Source of the DNA: Zygnema cylindricum
Taxonomy: Eukaryota; Streptophyta; Zygnematophyceae; Zygnematales; Zygnemataceae
Direction: 5' to 3'
Assembly: GCA_037447655.1 (NCBI GenBank)
Contig: JBBHKE010000303.1
Location: 391,465-455,464 of the forward strand
DNA: 64,000 nucleotides
The notes beneath the pieces are model-generated. The model had not been told where the DNA came from. It searched no databases and was given only the letters and a program-made list of their open reading frames with translations. Below, one piece after another: positions 11,476 to 22,028 of the stretch (its first letter is position 1; every line of letters begins with the position of its first letter). A program made the translations under genes and the position numbers.

Positions 11476-12950
11476 CATGCCGCATCTCGTCGGCTATTTT
11501 AGTTGTTTATATTTAGGTGTTAGGACATGCAGCCACTACACTAATTTGTATTTAGGTGTTATTTGGGTTTCGCAAGACCGTACGACGTGTACCGTATGAC
11601 CTACATTTTTCGTAATTTCCGGGATGACGATTTGGACCGTATCCGCGGGCCTTCCGTACGACGTATATTTTCCCCGATTTCCGTCGACGGTGGATTTGAT
11701 TATTTCGCGTCGACCGTACGACTTACGTTGACCGGAATTCTCGCGGCCACAAATTGGACCGTACTTGCGGTCCTGCCGTACCTGTTTTAATTTCCCGGAT
11801 TTTCCGCCGACGACTCATATTTGAATTCACGTCGGTGCAAATAATCTTGCCATACCACATCTATCGCCCGCGATTTCCGCCGACGCCTTCCTTGTTGATT
11901 TCACGTAAACCGTACGACTCACCTTTTTCGGAATTCCCGCGACTACAAATTGGATCGTACCTTCGGTCCTACCGTACCTACTTTCATTTCCCGAAATCCT
12001 GGCCGACGACAATTTGGAATCATTTCGCGCAAGGGAGCATCTCGACCGTCGACGCAAAGTATACGATTTTCGTAATGACTCATCTGGACCGTTGACGCGT
12101 GTGACAGACAAACTGTCAGTTCTGACGAAGTGACGCGATTGGACATTCAAAAGTCGTGAACCATTTGGAGGTTCACGCATTCATATGTAGATAGGAAGGG
12201 TTTTAATCCGTAGGTTATAGATTTTGTAACGTAGGGCATAGGATTTCGGCCTCCTATTAGCTGAATCCAAACTGGACGCAAATGTTTTCATAGCACGCTG
12301 TGCTCTGATTGGCCTGTTTTCGCTAGGCGTAGTTTTCTGTTACTTAGTTCATTTCGGAACATTTGCTGCACACAATTTTCAAGTGCAGGAATTATTTATT
12401 TATTTATTTTTCAGTATTGAGGATTTTTTTGCAGCCATCTTTTTATTTGTAAAATTGTCCGGACAGCTTAGAGGCGATTTTCTGCCTTTGCGTGAAGCGT
12501 CTAGTTTTCCATTACATTATCAATATCTCGTAAAGCCTTACATATTAATCTATACGGCTTCGGCCAAGACCTACACGGTTTCCCTTCACTTCTCTCGTCC
12601 TTTTGAGTGGATTTCGACCGCGATCTCACAACACAAACTTCTTTCCCCGGTTGTGGCTGAATTTTAATTAGAGTGGAAGTTGCATGTTGGGATTATTGAT
12701 TTGTTGTTTTATTTCTTGAGTTTGTGTATTTATTTCTATTTGGCTTTTGCGCATCTTTTGAGTTTGGTTATCTCAAACCTCATAAGTGTCGGGCATATTG
12801 TCATTTTCAGTTTTTATTTATCTTTCTCGGTTGTTTATGTTTTGATTCCTTTTATTTAAGTATAAATTCAGATTATTCTCAATAAAGATAACTCCTGCAA
12901 GGAATATAAATAGACCGTGGGGCCTAGTGGTCATCCATCGGCTTAGTATT
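11476..12950 (+). repeat. left LTR of the gypsy-like element, lacking its first ~197 bp
   Basis: Aligns with 20646-22028 from CATGCCGCATCTCGTCGGCT to GGCTTAGTATT. Its 5' part (about 11560-12070) is dense in CGTACG, CGTCGACC and GGACCGTAC words arranged as diverged subrepeats. After TATT at 12950 the sequence CTTGCACTTGAAAATTGTG follows, with no TGG-type primer-binding site, so first-strand priming is not the usual tRNA-Met type or the site has mutated. Confidence 0.85.
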
Positions 12951-13877
12951 CTTGCACTTGAAAATTGTGTATTTTCTTTTCTCTCCTATTTGTTTTTATT
13001 TCAATCTCGGTTTTCTTTTTAATTAAAGAAAAAAAAAACAAAAATATTTAAAAAAAATATCAAAGATATATATTTATAGATACATTTCTACAAATATCTA
13101 TAACTAGCTTTACATTTATAATTACCATTTGCTTGTTAGTTAACGTTTTATCTTATTGGCCAATTTTCGGCCAACGATATACTACACTAACTTATATATT
13201 TGGTTTTTATTTTCCCCATTTTCTTTGTTATATATCTTGAGCATCGTTTGCTCATATTGAGACATACTTCACGGTGGAGTGAAGTTAGTGGAGCGGATCC
13301 GTTCTTGGGAGCTCTGCAAAACTTCGGTTGTAGCGAATAACCGCAGTTCACCCTTGGCAATCACTATATTACTAAGAGTGTTATGTATGTATCACGATGC
13401 CTTGCGGGTACAAGCGCGTGTTAAGGTAGTCGGTTGATCGTATAGAGGGATCGTGTTTGGACTAGATTAGTGTTAATCCACTTGTATTGAGCATTGCATT
13501 TGTTTAGCTTTCCTTGCTTGCTATCTGGCCCTGAGTGGCCTTGGCTGAGTTTGCTTTGCCCGGAGTGGGATTTCTTCTATAGATATTGCTGTTGGAGGCA
13601 TTCGTTACCACGTTGTTTTGATTGTGCCGTTTTAGATCTGCACTAGGGAGTGCTTGGATAGTAAGTTATTTGCCTTTATAGATCAGGTCCTTCGGCCTTG
13701 TCCCCTTGTTTGCAGGGTAGAAGGTTTTGGTAATACGGCTTCTTGATAGATCAGGCCATCGAGGCCCTGTTAGAGATTGATTGGTTGATTGGACAAAAGA
13801 ATGGTGTGGCCTGGCATTTGAAGCATATCGGATAGATCGGTTTTGTTATCTGGTCATCATTTGGTGTTATTATTTTT
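12951..13877 (+). other. untranslated leader of the gypsy-like element
   Basis: Lies between the left LTR and gag. It is AT-rich at first, including an A-rich stretch near 13020-13060, then more GC-balanced. No open frame of note and no recognisable primer-binding site were found. Confidence 0.6.
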
Positions 13878-15503
13878 ATGCCCACCGATTGGGATAATCT
13901 TGATTATCCTGTCGGAACTACTCGATCGTCGGCCTCGTTTAGGCCCACGGAATCCGGACCATCAGATTTATCTAGTCTTTTGGACCATCCTTCCCTTAAT
14001 ATCTCGGTTCAAATTTCCCCTTCGGTTCGATCCACTCTCACCTCAGTATCTTCCTTATCATCAGTCTCTTCCACATTTTTCGAAAATGAATCTGACCACG
14101 ATTCCCTTGACGGGTCGGATTCCAATTCATTATCTTTTTGGTTTTCGCAAATTACCAATCCAGTTTTATCCCCAAGCATTCCATTATTGGAAATGGCTCC
14201 CACATCCGAGGGAGGGGGGCGCCTTCATTTCTGTTTTTCAGGAATGAAGGACACCATGACTTTATCGCATTTTCGAATGCTATTCGATACCGAAATGCGT
14301 GATCTTGCATTCCGCTACCAAGATCGGTTCAACCTACGCCTCGCTTTCTCTCTTTAAGGCCGTTACCTTCGCGGTTCAGCCCTTACTCTTTATTCTCGCA
14401 AGTATAATTCCGTACTTGCGATGACAGATTTTTCTCCAGCTTTCGCTGGGAGTCTTGCTATTATAGGACAACCAGAAATTCCATACCAACCGGCTATCTC
14501 GGAAGTCTTGGATCTCAACGGCGATGTTATTACAGCAGCAGTTGCGGAAATACCGCAACAGTTTGCTATAGCCGCACGTGTTGGAATCCCAGCAGGACCA
14601 GCAATGACGATCCCTATACTAGATCCGCTCTCTGTCATGTTTGAAATGTTGCAAGCGGAATACCGTATGCAAAACCCTGACCAATGTCGGGAGTTAATGA
14701 ACTTCGAACGGAAGTTAAGAGAGACCGCCCCTGCCATACGTGCTCGCATAGAAGCTCTTCGTGAAGCATTGCCAAACTTAATGTCGGATGCTAAAGCTGT
14801 CCAAAAATTTGTAGGACAGTTTCCGAGTCAGTCTAAGAAATTTATTCAGAGTCACTTGACTCAAACGTACGGCTTGAAGTTCACTTTCGACCAAGCCGCC
14901 CAGCATGCCGTGGAATACGAAATGCGAAATTGTTGGTGGGAAGCCCATGACTGTCCTAAAGCGGCCCCGAAAGAACCGATTGTTCCACCATGGAACAATC
15001 CTCGTCCTAACAACCGGCCCCCTAAAGTCCCGGCCATGGGAACCCCACTTGTTGCTCCCAGAAACCGATTATGTTTTCGATGCGGGAGGACGGGGTATAA
15101 TGCCCGAATGTGTCCAGACAAAATAGTTACCTGTACACATTGCAAACAAACTGGACACTACGTCCAACGTTGTCATATAAAGAACCCGAATTTTCCTATC
15201 AGAACCAAATTAAAAATGGTGGCATTCCCGCTCGATCCCCAAAATCGGTTCAACCGGTTAAAGAACCGGAGAAAGACACCACTCCACCTAAGGTATCTCG
15301 AAGAGAGAGAGAGAGCGTTTAGAAATGCAACAGCAAATGGAGGCTATGATGAAGGAACAATTCGCAGCCTTCATGACTCAAATGAAACCACAATTTACTG
15401 GCATGACTCGCATGGTTGTACACATGCCCACGTTGGCAGGTCGAATCTTACGAGATTCCACCATCCAACAACGAGAGGTTACGTTCGACAAAGGTTCAAC
15501 TGA
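13878..15503 (+). pseudogene. gag of the gypsy-like element (two zinc knuckles)
   Basis: One reading frame from 13878 is interrupted by a TAA at 14355-14357 and resumes to 15503. The N-terminal part is Ser-rich. The middle includes the capsid-like PTLAKxF-type region seen as SDAKAVQKFVGQFPSQSKKF. Two zinc knuckles follow: CFRCGRTGYNARMC at 15072-15113 (Tyr in place of His) and CTHCKQTGHYVQRC at 15132-15173 (canonical CX2CX4HX4C). After the knuckles the natural-looking Pro/Lys-rich reading moves to another frame near 15200 and then to the pol frame around a GA repeat at 15301-15316. Gag would package the element RNA. Confidence 0.8.
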
Positions 15504-16515
15504 TCACAGCCGTGACGGTAAAACTCCTAACACACGAATTCCTTTGTCATTCACTAAAGAGCTTTCTCCTCCCTTGCCCGAAACTGCTTGAGCCATCGCA
15601 GCTGAAGCTCTCAACATAGTGGATCGACCTATACACGAGAAACACCGCGTAAAAGAACGCTTGTGCATTCTATCCAGTATGATTTCTGACTCACCAAAAA
15701 TCTCCCCTATCTCCTTTACCTCCGACAGCTCAGCTGCAGCTGCCGCGTTACAAGCACTTCAGCTGCATAGAAATCTTGCTGCTATTCAGCCTATTTCCAT
15801 AGAGGAGCGAAAGTCCCTCGATCCTCACATCAGTTTTTTGGATAACACGAAGGGTGCATTGTTGATCAATGGTATAGCCCCTTCCCTGCCTCTCATGGAT
15901 ACAGGTGCAAAGCCGGTGATATTGGGCTCTAGCTTTGCACTGAAGCTTGGTCTAACTCCGAATAAGCTTCAGTCCACTTCTTCCCGTTTGTTAACCTCCG
16001 TAGGTAAAACCGAGCCAGTCCTAGGAATCACTAAGGAATCGCTTGTTTTCAGGTTCCAGAACGGAACGGCCACAGACTTTGCTGAGATCTCGGTTCACGC
16101 TCTGGTCACTAAATGTAATGACTATGAATGCCTAGTGGGACAGGACGTTATATTCCGTGTTGGGGGTGGAGTTGATATGCATGATCAGACATTTTCTTAT
16201 AGGCCCACTAACTTTTTGGAACGCAAAATCTGCATTCCGCTAATTTCCGCTAGGAAGCCCATGCCTACTATGGCGAATTCGGCCACATCCATACCTACAT
16301 TTTCAGGGAATTCGGTGGGGGCCGAAATATTTCATTTATTGTCAGCAGAAGAAATTTTGCCCAATAGTTCTTACTTACCAAAAATTTTCAGTGACCCAGG
16401 TTTTCGTATAGATACGAGGGAATTTGACCGAATCTATAACCAAACCTTGTCAATTCCACTTTCTACGCTCTCTCCCACAATCCTAGTCCCTACAGACTCT
16501 TCTAGGTTTCTTCCC
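15325..16515 (+). pseudogene. aspartic protease region of pol
   Basis: The pol frame is recognisable from MQQQMEAMMKEQFAAFM at 15325, with a TGA at 15589-15591, and runs on to 16854. The protease core is LLINGIAPSLPLMDTGAKPV, with the active-site triad D-T-G in LMDTGA at about 15892-15909. A flap and C-terminal segment (ECLVGQDVIFRV) follow. This is the pepsin-like domain that would cleave the Gag-Pol polyprotein. The reading continues without a break into the methyltransferase motif I, so the two were one polyprotein. Confidence 0.8.
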
Positions 16516-16518
16516 ATT

Positions 16519-17545
16519 AATTGGAATCCGGTCGAATTGAACCTTTATCCAAATGGATTGGTGGTTTTGGACCTTTTCGCTGGAATAGGGACTTCTCTCC
16601 TTGCATGTTTGCGGAATGGATTATTAATCCGATTTTATTATTCGGTTGAGATTGATCCGTTAGCACAGAAAGCACAATTACATCATTGTAATCTGTTGCA
16701 TTCCCAATACCCGCATTTGTTACCTAAATCTGCATACGAGCATATGCATACTGCCCTCCCACAAGACATTCAGATTGTGGGCAACCATCACTTACTAGAG
16801 ATTGGTCGAATCGATCTAGTTTTTGGCGGATGGGAGTGCCAAGGAATGTCTTGAGCCGGGAAAGGTCTTGGATTAGCCAATCCCCGCACCAAATTATTTT
16901 TGAGTTGGTTCGTATCCTGCATTTTCTACAAACTTTAGATCATTCTATGGGGTATATCTTGGAAAATGTCGTAGCCTATAATGATCCAAGACCTACAGTC
17001 TTGGCTGATTATCAACGGATTGAACGATTAATTTGTCCGCCTCTTATTATTGACGCTGTTCGCCATGGTTCACTAGCACACCGGGTTCGCTCCAAATGGA
17101 CGAACCTGATCGATATTGGTATACTCCGTGAGGCCAACTTGTTAGTTCGTCCTCCTCTTACAGACGTTCAGGCTGCCCTTCTTCCTTTTCATAAGGTGCA
17201 GCCTTGCATTCAAAATGATTGTCCCCCTAATTTAAGTGTCAATGTCCTGGGTCAACCGCTCAAGGTGCTTCCTACCTTAGTTTCTTACCCACATTCCCAT
17301 GCATTCTCTAATGACGGTCCTGGCATGCTCCAAAACATTCATACCAGTGAGCTTGAAGAGCCTACCTCTACAGAACGAGAACACCTCATCTATTTCATTG
17401 TTGGCACTACGGACTCTACTGGTCTTACAGAACGCCAAAAATGCACTTTATTAGGTCGTGACATGGACCCTCAGTCTTTGTCTTTTGTTTTAGGTCTTGG
17501 GTTTGCAGTTGGTCGCCACTCTCAGCACATTCGTCTCAACCAGCT
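16519..17545 (+). pseudogene. DNMT3/DRM-type C5 cytosine DNA methyltransferase domain within pol
   Basis: Motif I reads VVLDLFAGIGTSLLACLRNG at 16561-16620 (AdoMet binding), followed by YSVEIDPLAQKAQ. Motif IV is RIDLVFGGWECQGMS with the catalytic Cys codon at 16837-16839. Motif VI is YILENVVAYND at about 16960-16990, motif VIII HGSLAHRVRSKWTNL near 17070-17110, and motifs IX/X TERQKCTLLGRDMDPQSLS near 17430-17490. The LFFELVRILHF-like block, the IIDAVRHGSLAHR order and the RQKxxLLGR end resemble DNMT3/DRM enzymes rather than DNMT1, CMT or Dnmt2. It would methylate C5 of cytosine in DNA. A TGA at 16852-16854 lies four codons after the catalytic Cys, and a one-base shift near 16900 moves the rest to another frame, so it is inactive as read. 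Position: between protease and reverse transcriptase. Confidence 0.88.
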
Positions 17546-18130
17546 GGGGGGGGGGAATGCATCAAGAAAATCTTTCCGTCCCACTCTCCAAGGACCACAT
17601 TTCAATTTTTCCTCTTTCCTTCTCCAATTCCACCAGTCCCGAAGATCTCTATCTACGATTTCCTTCACCCTAGCCATATGTCCTGGTCTATCCCCGCATA
17701 TACGGCTGTCTTGTCTACAAGTCCCATGCATATTCCGCCCACTCCTCATTGGAGTGTTGCTTTCCCAACACGCAGTTGGAATCATTCGGTTAATTGCCTT
17801 AAACAGACACCGGTAGCTTACGAGTTAGGTCAAACGCTTATCGCACATGAGCATTTGGCCTTTGCACAAGCCATGGAAGCTATGACAACCGAAAATCCCA
17901 ATGTTCCTAAATGGAAATTCGGCACCAATCTAACCAAAGTCGAACAAGAGTTACTGAATGACGTAGTTTTACAAAATGTCGACGCCTTTGCCATTTCTAT
18001 GAACGATTTGGGTCGTCACACCGCTTATAAGATGTCGATAGATCTCGAAGATGATCGCCTGATATTTAAACCGAAACATCGTTTGTCAGAAACCGAATGG
18101 GTATTGACTGAATTGAAAAAGGTTGGATAA
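17546..18130 (+). pseudogene. reverse transcriptase N-terminal part
   Basis: After a run of ten G (17546-17555) the open frame shifts again and reads through KISIYDFLHPSHMSWSIPAY to WKFGTNLTKVEQELLNDVVL, NVDAFAISMNDLGRHTAYKM and KPKHRLSETEWVLTELKKVG. That is the start of a Ty3/gypsy reverse transcriptase, up to the segment usually written SPxExxxLxxxLxELLxxGxI. A TAA at 18128-18130 follows. The family's next 130 or so residues, holding the palm and the YxDD active site, are not present. Confidence 0.75.
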
Positions 18131-18840
18131 AAGTGTCATCCCGCAAAATGCACCTTTGGATCCAAAGGAGTGCCTTACCTTGGCCATTTTATCTCGGCTG
18201 AGGGGATCACTCCTCTCGAAGCAAAGGTAGAGGGAATCAGTAAATTGCCGGCTCCCACAGACCTCACAAGTCTGCGAGCGTTCCTCGGGCTTGCTAATTA
18301 TTATCGCAGGTTCGTCCTTAATTTCAGGACAATCTCATCTCCTTTAAACGACCTTCTCAAGAAGGAAGTGGCGTTTATATGGGGTCCCGATCAGATTTCC
18401 GCATTTCTAAAATTAAAAACCGCCTTATCGAGTGCTCCAATTATCCGTCCTCCCAATCACAAACTTCCTTTTTGTCTCCAAACACATTTTGGAAAACCCG
18501 AAATCGCTGCCATTTGACACAAAGAGAGTTGAGCGGAGAGGAATACCTAGTTGCTTACACGAGTAGAAGCAATAACCGGGCTGAATCAAATTAAAGTAGC
18601 TACGAAGGAGAGTGTCTAGCCGCGATTTGGGGAGTCGTTCACTTCCTCCACTATTTGTACGGAAAACCTTTCACACTCCTAACTGACCATCAGCCACTCC
18701 ATTGGCTGATGACTAATGATAAGCTTTCCGGGAAACTAGCCCAATGGGCTTTAATCTTACAAGAATATGACGTTGAAATCATTCATCGACCCGGTCTGCT
18801 TAGTCTAAATGTGGACGGGATTTCCCAAAATCCTTTGCCT
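18131..18840 (+). pseudogene. reverse transcriptase thumb and RNase H
   Basis: In the same frame as the preceding part, the sequence resumes directly at the post-catalytic landmark: CTFGSKGVPYLGHFISAEGI, LRAFLGLANYYRRFVLNF, LKTALSSAPIIRPPNHKLPF. RNase H follows in shifted frames: VAYTSRSNNRAESN, EGECLAAIWGVVHFLHYLYG and KPFTLLTDHQPLHWLMTNDK, then LILQEYDVEIIHRPG. The first RNase H Asp (usually TDAS) reads QTHFGK, so it is lost. The abrupt join at 18127/18131 shows a deletion of the polymerase core. Confidence 0.82.
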
Positions 18841-19099
18841 CGAACAACGGATAACGGAGTTCGACAGGATTTCGACGACGATGAGGTTCCGGCCATGTCT
18901 GCGGGTTCTTATCTTACTTTCTGTCTAGCCTCTATTTCGAACCCCCGTCCCGCCGCAGATCCTTGGCGTGATGGGCCTCTCATTCTTTTCCTATCCTCCC
19001 AGACCTTTAGGTCCGGCACTACCTCTGATGAAGAAGACAGAGTGAAAAAGAGGGCCAAAAGTTACCTTTGGCTCGGGGGATCTTTAGTTCGGTTGTTGG

Positions 19100-20205
19100 C
19101 AGATGGAAGCCATAGGCACGTTCCACGGCCTATCGAGCGTCTTTCTCTCATTGAGAAGAATCACACTGAGCTTGGTCACTACGGTACCAAGCGAACGTTA
19201 AGTCTAGTTCAGGCACGTTATTGATGGTCAAAAATGCAAGCTGATGTCGCTGTTATTCTACACAGGTGTGCCACCTGTGAGCGTCTTTGAACTTCTTTCT
19301 CTAATCGGCAGACTACGCTCCAACCTCTACCCAGTAGGGGTTTATTCTATCGATGGTCGGTTGATCTAGCCGGACCTTTTCCCATATCATGTAGGGGGAA
19401 ACAATACATCATGATTATGATCAAAAATTTCAATAAGTGGGTAGAAGTCGTAGCCCTGCCTCACAAGACAACTAAGTTAACCACCGAAGCTTTTAAAGAA
19501 CATGTCCTTATGAGATACGGTGCTTCATCCGAGGTCATAACAGATCAGGGTACAGAATTTCGGAGAGAATTTCAAAAGATGCTTGATGAGGCTCTCATCG
19601 ATCATCGTCGTACTAGCCGGGATCACCCCCAGGCCGATGGCCTTGGCTGAACGGGCAGTCCAGACATTTAAGCGTGCCTTGCGTAAGCATTACTTAGAAA
19701 AACACATTTCGGTTTGGGACGAGTCCCTCGGCTACATTACCATGGGATATCGCATGTCAGTTCAGGCTAGTCTGGCTAATTTTAGCCCGTACTATGTTTT
19801 ATTTGGGCGACAACCGTTGCTCGGTCGCAATATTCAGAAAGCTGCGAGCTTTCCACTTCCACTGATGTTTGACACTATATTTTTGGAAGAACTCACTCGT
19901 CGTGCTTTGCTTTTTGCCCGTGAAATGCCCATGGCTTTTGATAACCTACAGATTTCCCAGCATCGGGACACACTTCGGTTTGCCACCACTCGAAGCGGCA
20001 GTTACAGGCCGCAACTGAGCCCTATCGAGTGGGAGATTATGTTTATCTTCACAAGCAATCTTTTGACACTTTGGACACGGATGTTTCTGCATATATCCTA
20101 CGTATTATCGAGGTGGATCGGAACGGAATGTTGGGATTACAAGGAGCAGACACACAGACTTTTCGAGAGCACTCCAAGAACTGTGCTCCATGTTATCTAC
20201 CAGAT
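19100..20205 (+). pseudogene. Ty3/gypsy integrase
   Basis: The zinc-binding domain is seen as KNHTELGHYGTKRTLSLVQA, then VILHRCATCERL (H-H-C-C). The catalytic core shows WSVDLAGPFP near 19355, EVITDQGTEFRREF near 19530 and the third acidic region SRDHPQADGLG with LAERAVQTFKRAL after a frame change near 19645. The C-terminal domain reads GDYVYLHKQSFDTLDTDVSA and NGMLGLQGADTQTFREHSKN at 20029-20200, a GPY/F-like module. Stops at about 19223 and 19289 interrupt the zinc domain. Integrase joins the element DNA to the chromosome. Confidence 0.85.
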
Positions 20206-20400
20206 TTGTCGCAGGATATGGATCCTATGCGGATGTCGATTACGGAGGCGACAGCACGTACCTATTGTCATCGATCAGACAAGGAAACTACCATGTTACT
20301 CTGTGATCATTGCAATCAGGGGTTTCACATGGAGTGTTTGGTGCCACCATTGTTGGCGGTTCTGGATGGTCACTAGTTTTGCCACAGATGTCGCGAGCTT
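20206..20400 (+). pseudogene. PHD-finger module after the integrase C-terminus
   Basis: The frame of the integrase C-terminal domain continues into YCHRSDKETTMLLCDHCNQG, FHMECLVPPLLAVLDGH, then FCHRC at 20266-20391. Spacing matches the C4-H-C3 PHD fold: Cys, a second ligand that reads Ser here, LLCDxC, Gly, H-M-E-C, L-x-PP, then a GxW position that is now a TAG stop (20374-20376), and the final CxxC. PHD fingers commonly bind histone H3 tails, so the module could direct integration to marked chromatin. That role is inference. The expected trailing tryptophan is lost by a TGG-to-TAG change. Confidence 0.75.
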
Positions 20401-20435
20401 TCGGTTGTGTTGGCCAGCTCCTTTGCCGGCTAAAG

Positions 20436-20448
20436 AGCTAGGGGGGGG
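20436..20448 (+). other. polypurine tract before the right LTR
   Basis: GAGCTAGGGGGGGG immediately precedes AATAAACCG, which is repeated at 22029. Plus-strand DNA synthesis in Ty3/gypsy elements starts from such a tract next to the 3' LTR, which supports LTR start at 20449. Confidence 0.65.
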
Positions 20449-22028
20449 AATAAACCGTTCTAACCATAACCAGCTAAGTCGTTGACCTTTCTTTTTCTTC
20501 CACCTTGCCTGTTGTTGTATTTATCCATTGTTTTTTTTATGTTTTATTTCATTTACGATATCTCCCTATCATTTGAGTTTAAGTTGAGCACAGCTGATGA
20601 TATTGCATGCATCCTCATGTTATTTGACACATGCACGACAGCAGCCATGTCGCATCTCGTCGGCTATTTTAGTTGTTTATATTTAGGTGTTAGGACGGGC
20701 GGCCTCCACACTAATTTATATTTGGGTGCTATTTACGTTTTGCATGACAGTACATACCCACATTTCGCGTTCGCGTCAACCGTACAATTTTTACTTCGCC
20801 GTACGCGTCGATCGTACGTATTCGTTTTTGGCCGTAATATGCGCCAACGACAACTTGTATCGTACTTAATTATATTTTCCGGAATTTCCGCCGACGATAC
20901 ATTTCCGAATTTACGTCGGTACAAATAAACTTACGGTACCATAGATATCTTCCACGATTTCCGCCGACGATGGATTCGATTATTTTACGTCGACCGTACG
21001 ACTTACACTACCCGGAATTCCCGCAACTACAAATTGGACCGTACCTTCGGTCCTACCATACCTAATTTTATTTCCCGAAATCCCAGCCGACGATAATTTT
21101 TAATCGTTTCGCGTGAAGTAGCATCTCGGCCGTCGACGCTGATTATGTAATTTTCGTAACTTCCTATATGGACCGTCGACACAAATTACTGACAAATCGG
21201 CTGTTAGTTCTGACAAAGCGACGTCATTGGACTATTTTAAGTCGTGAACCATTTGGAGGTTCATGCACTCACATGTAGATAGGAAGGATTTTAATCCGTA
21301 GGTTATAGATTCTGTAACGTAGGGCATAGGATTTCGGCCTCCTATTGGTTAAATCCAAACTAGACGCAAATACTTACATAGCACGCTGTACTCTGATTAG
21401 CCTGTTTTCGCTAGGCGTAGTATTTATTACTTAGTTCATTTATGATAATTTCCTACACACAATTTTCAAGTGCAGGCATTATTTGTTTTCAGTATTGAGG
21501 ATTTTTTGCAGCCATCTTTTTGTTTGTAAAATTGTCCGAACAGCTTAGAGTCAATTTTTTGCCTTTGCGTGAAGCGTCTAGTTTTCTATTACATTATCGA
21601 TATCTTGTAAAGCCTTACATATTAATCTATACGGCTAGGGCAAAGACCTACACGGTTTCCCTTCACTTTCCTCGTCTTTTTGAGTGGATTTTGACCGCGA
21701 TCTCACAACACAAACTTCTTTTCACAGCTGTGGCTGAACTTTAATTAGTGTAGAAGTTGCATGTTGGGATTATCGTTTTGTTGTTTTTATTTCTTGTGAT
21801 TGTGTATTTATTTCTATTTGGCTTTTGCGCATCTTTTGAGTTTGGTTATCTTAAACCTCATAAGTGTCGGGCATATTGTCATTTTCAGTATTTATTTATC
21901 TTTCTCGGTTGTTTATGTTTGGATTTATTTTATTTAAGTGTAAATTCAGATTATTCTCGATAAAGATAACTCCTGCAAGGAATATAAATAGACCGTGGGG
22001 CCTAGTGGTCATCCATTGGCTTAGTATT
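20449..22028 (+). repeat. right LTR of the gypsy-like element (1580 bp)
   Basis: Bounded by AATAAACCG on the left and GGCTTAGTATT on the right. The terminal AATA/TATT is an inverted repeat instead of the usual TG/CA. From 20646 on it matches the left LTR. Its U3-like part (20750-21200) again holds CGTACG and CGTCGACC words and repeats of GGACCGTACCTTCGGTCC-type sequence. Confidence 0.75.
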
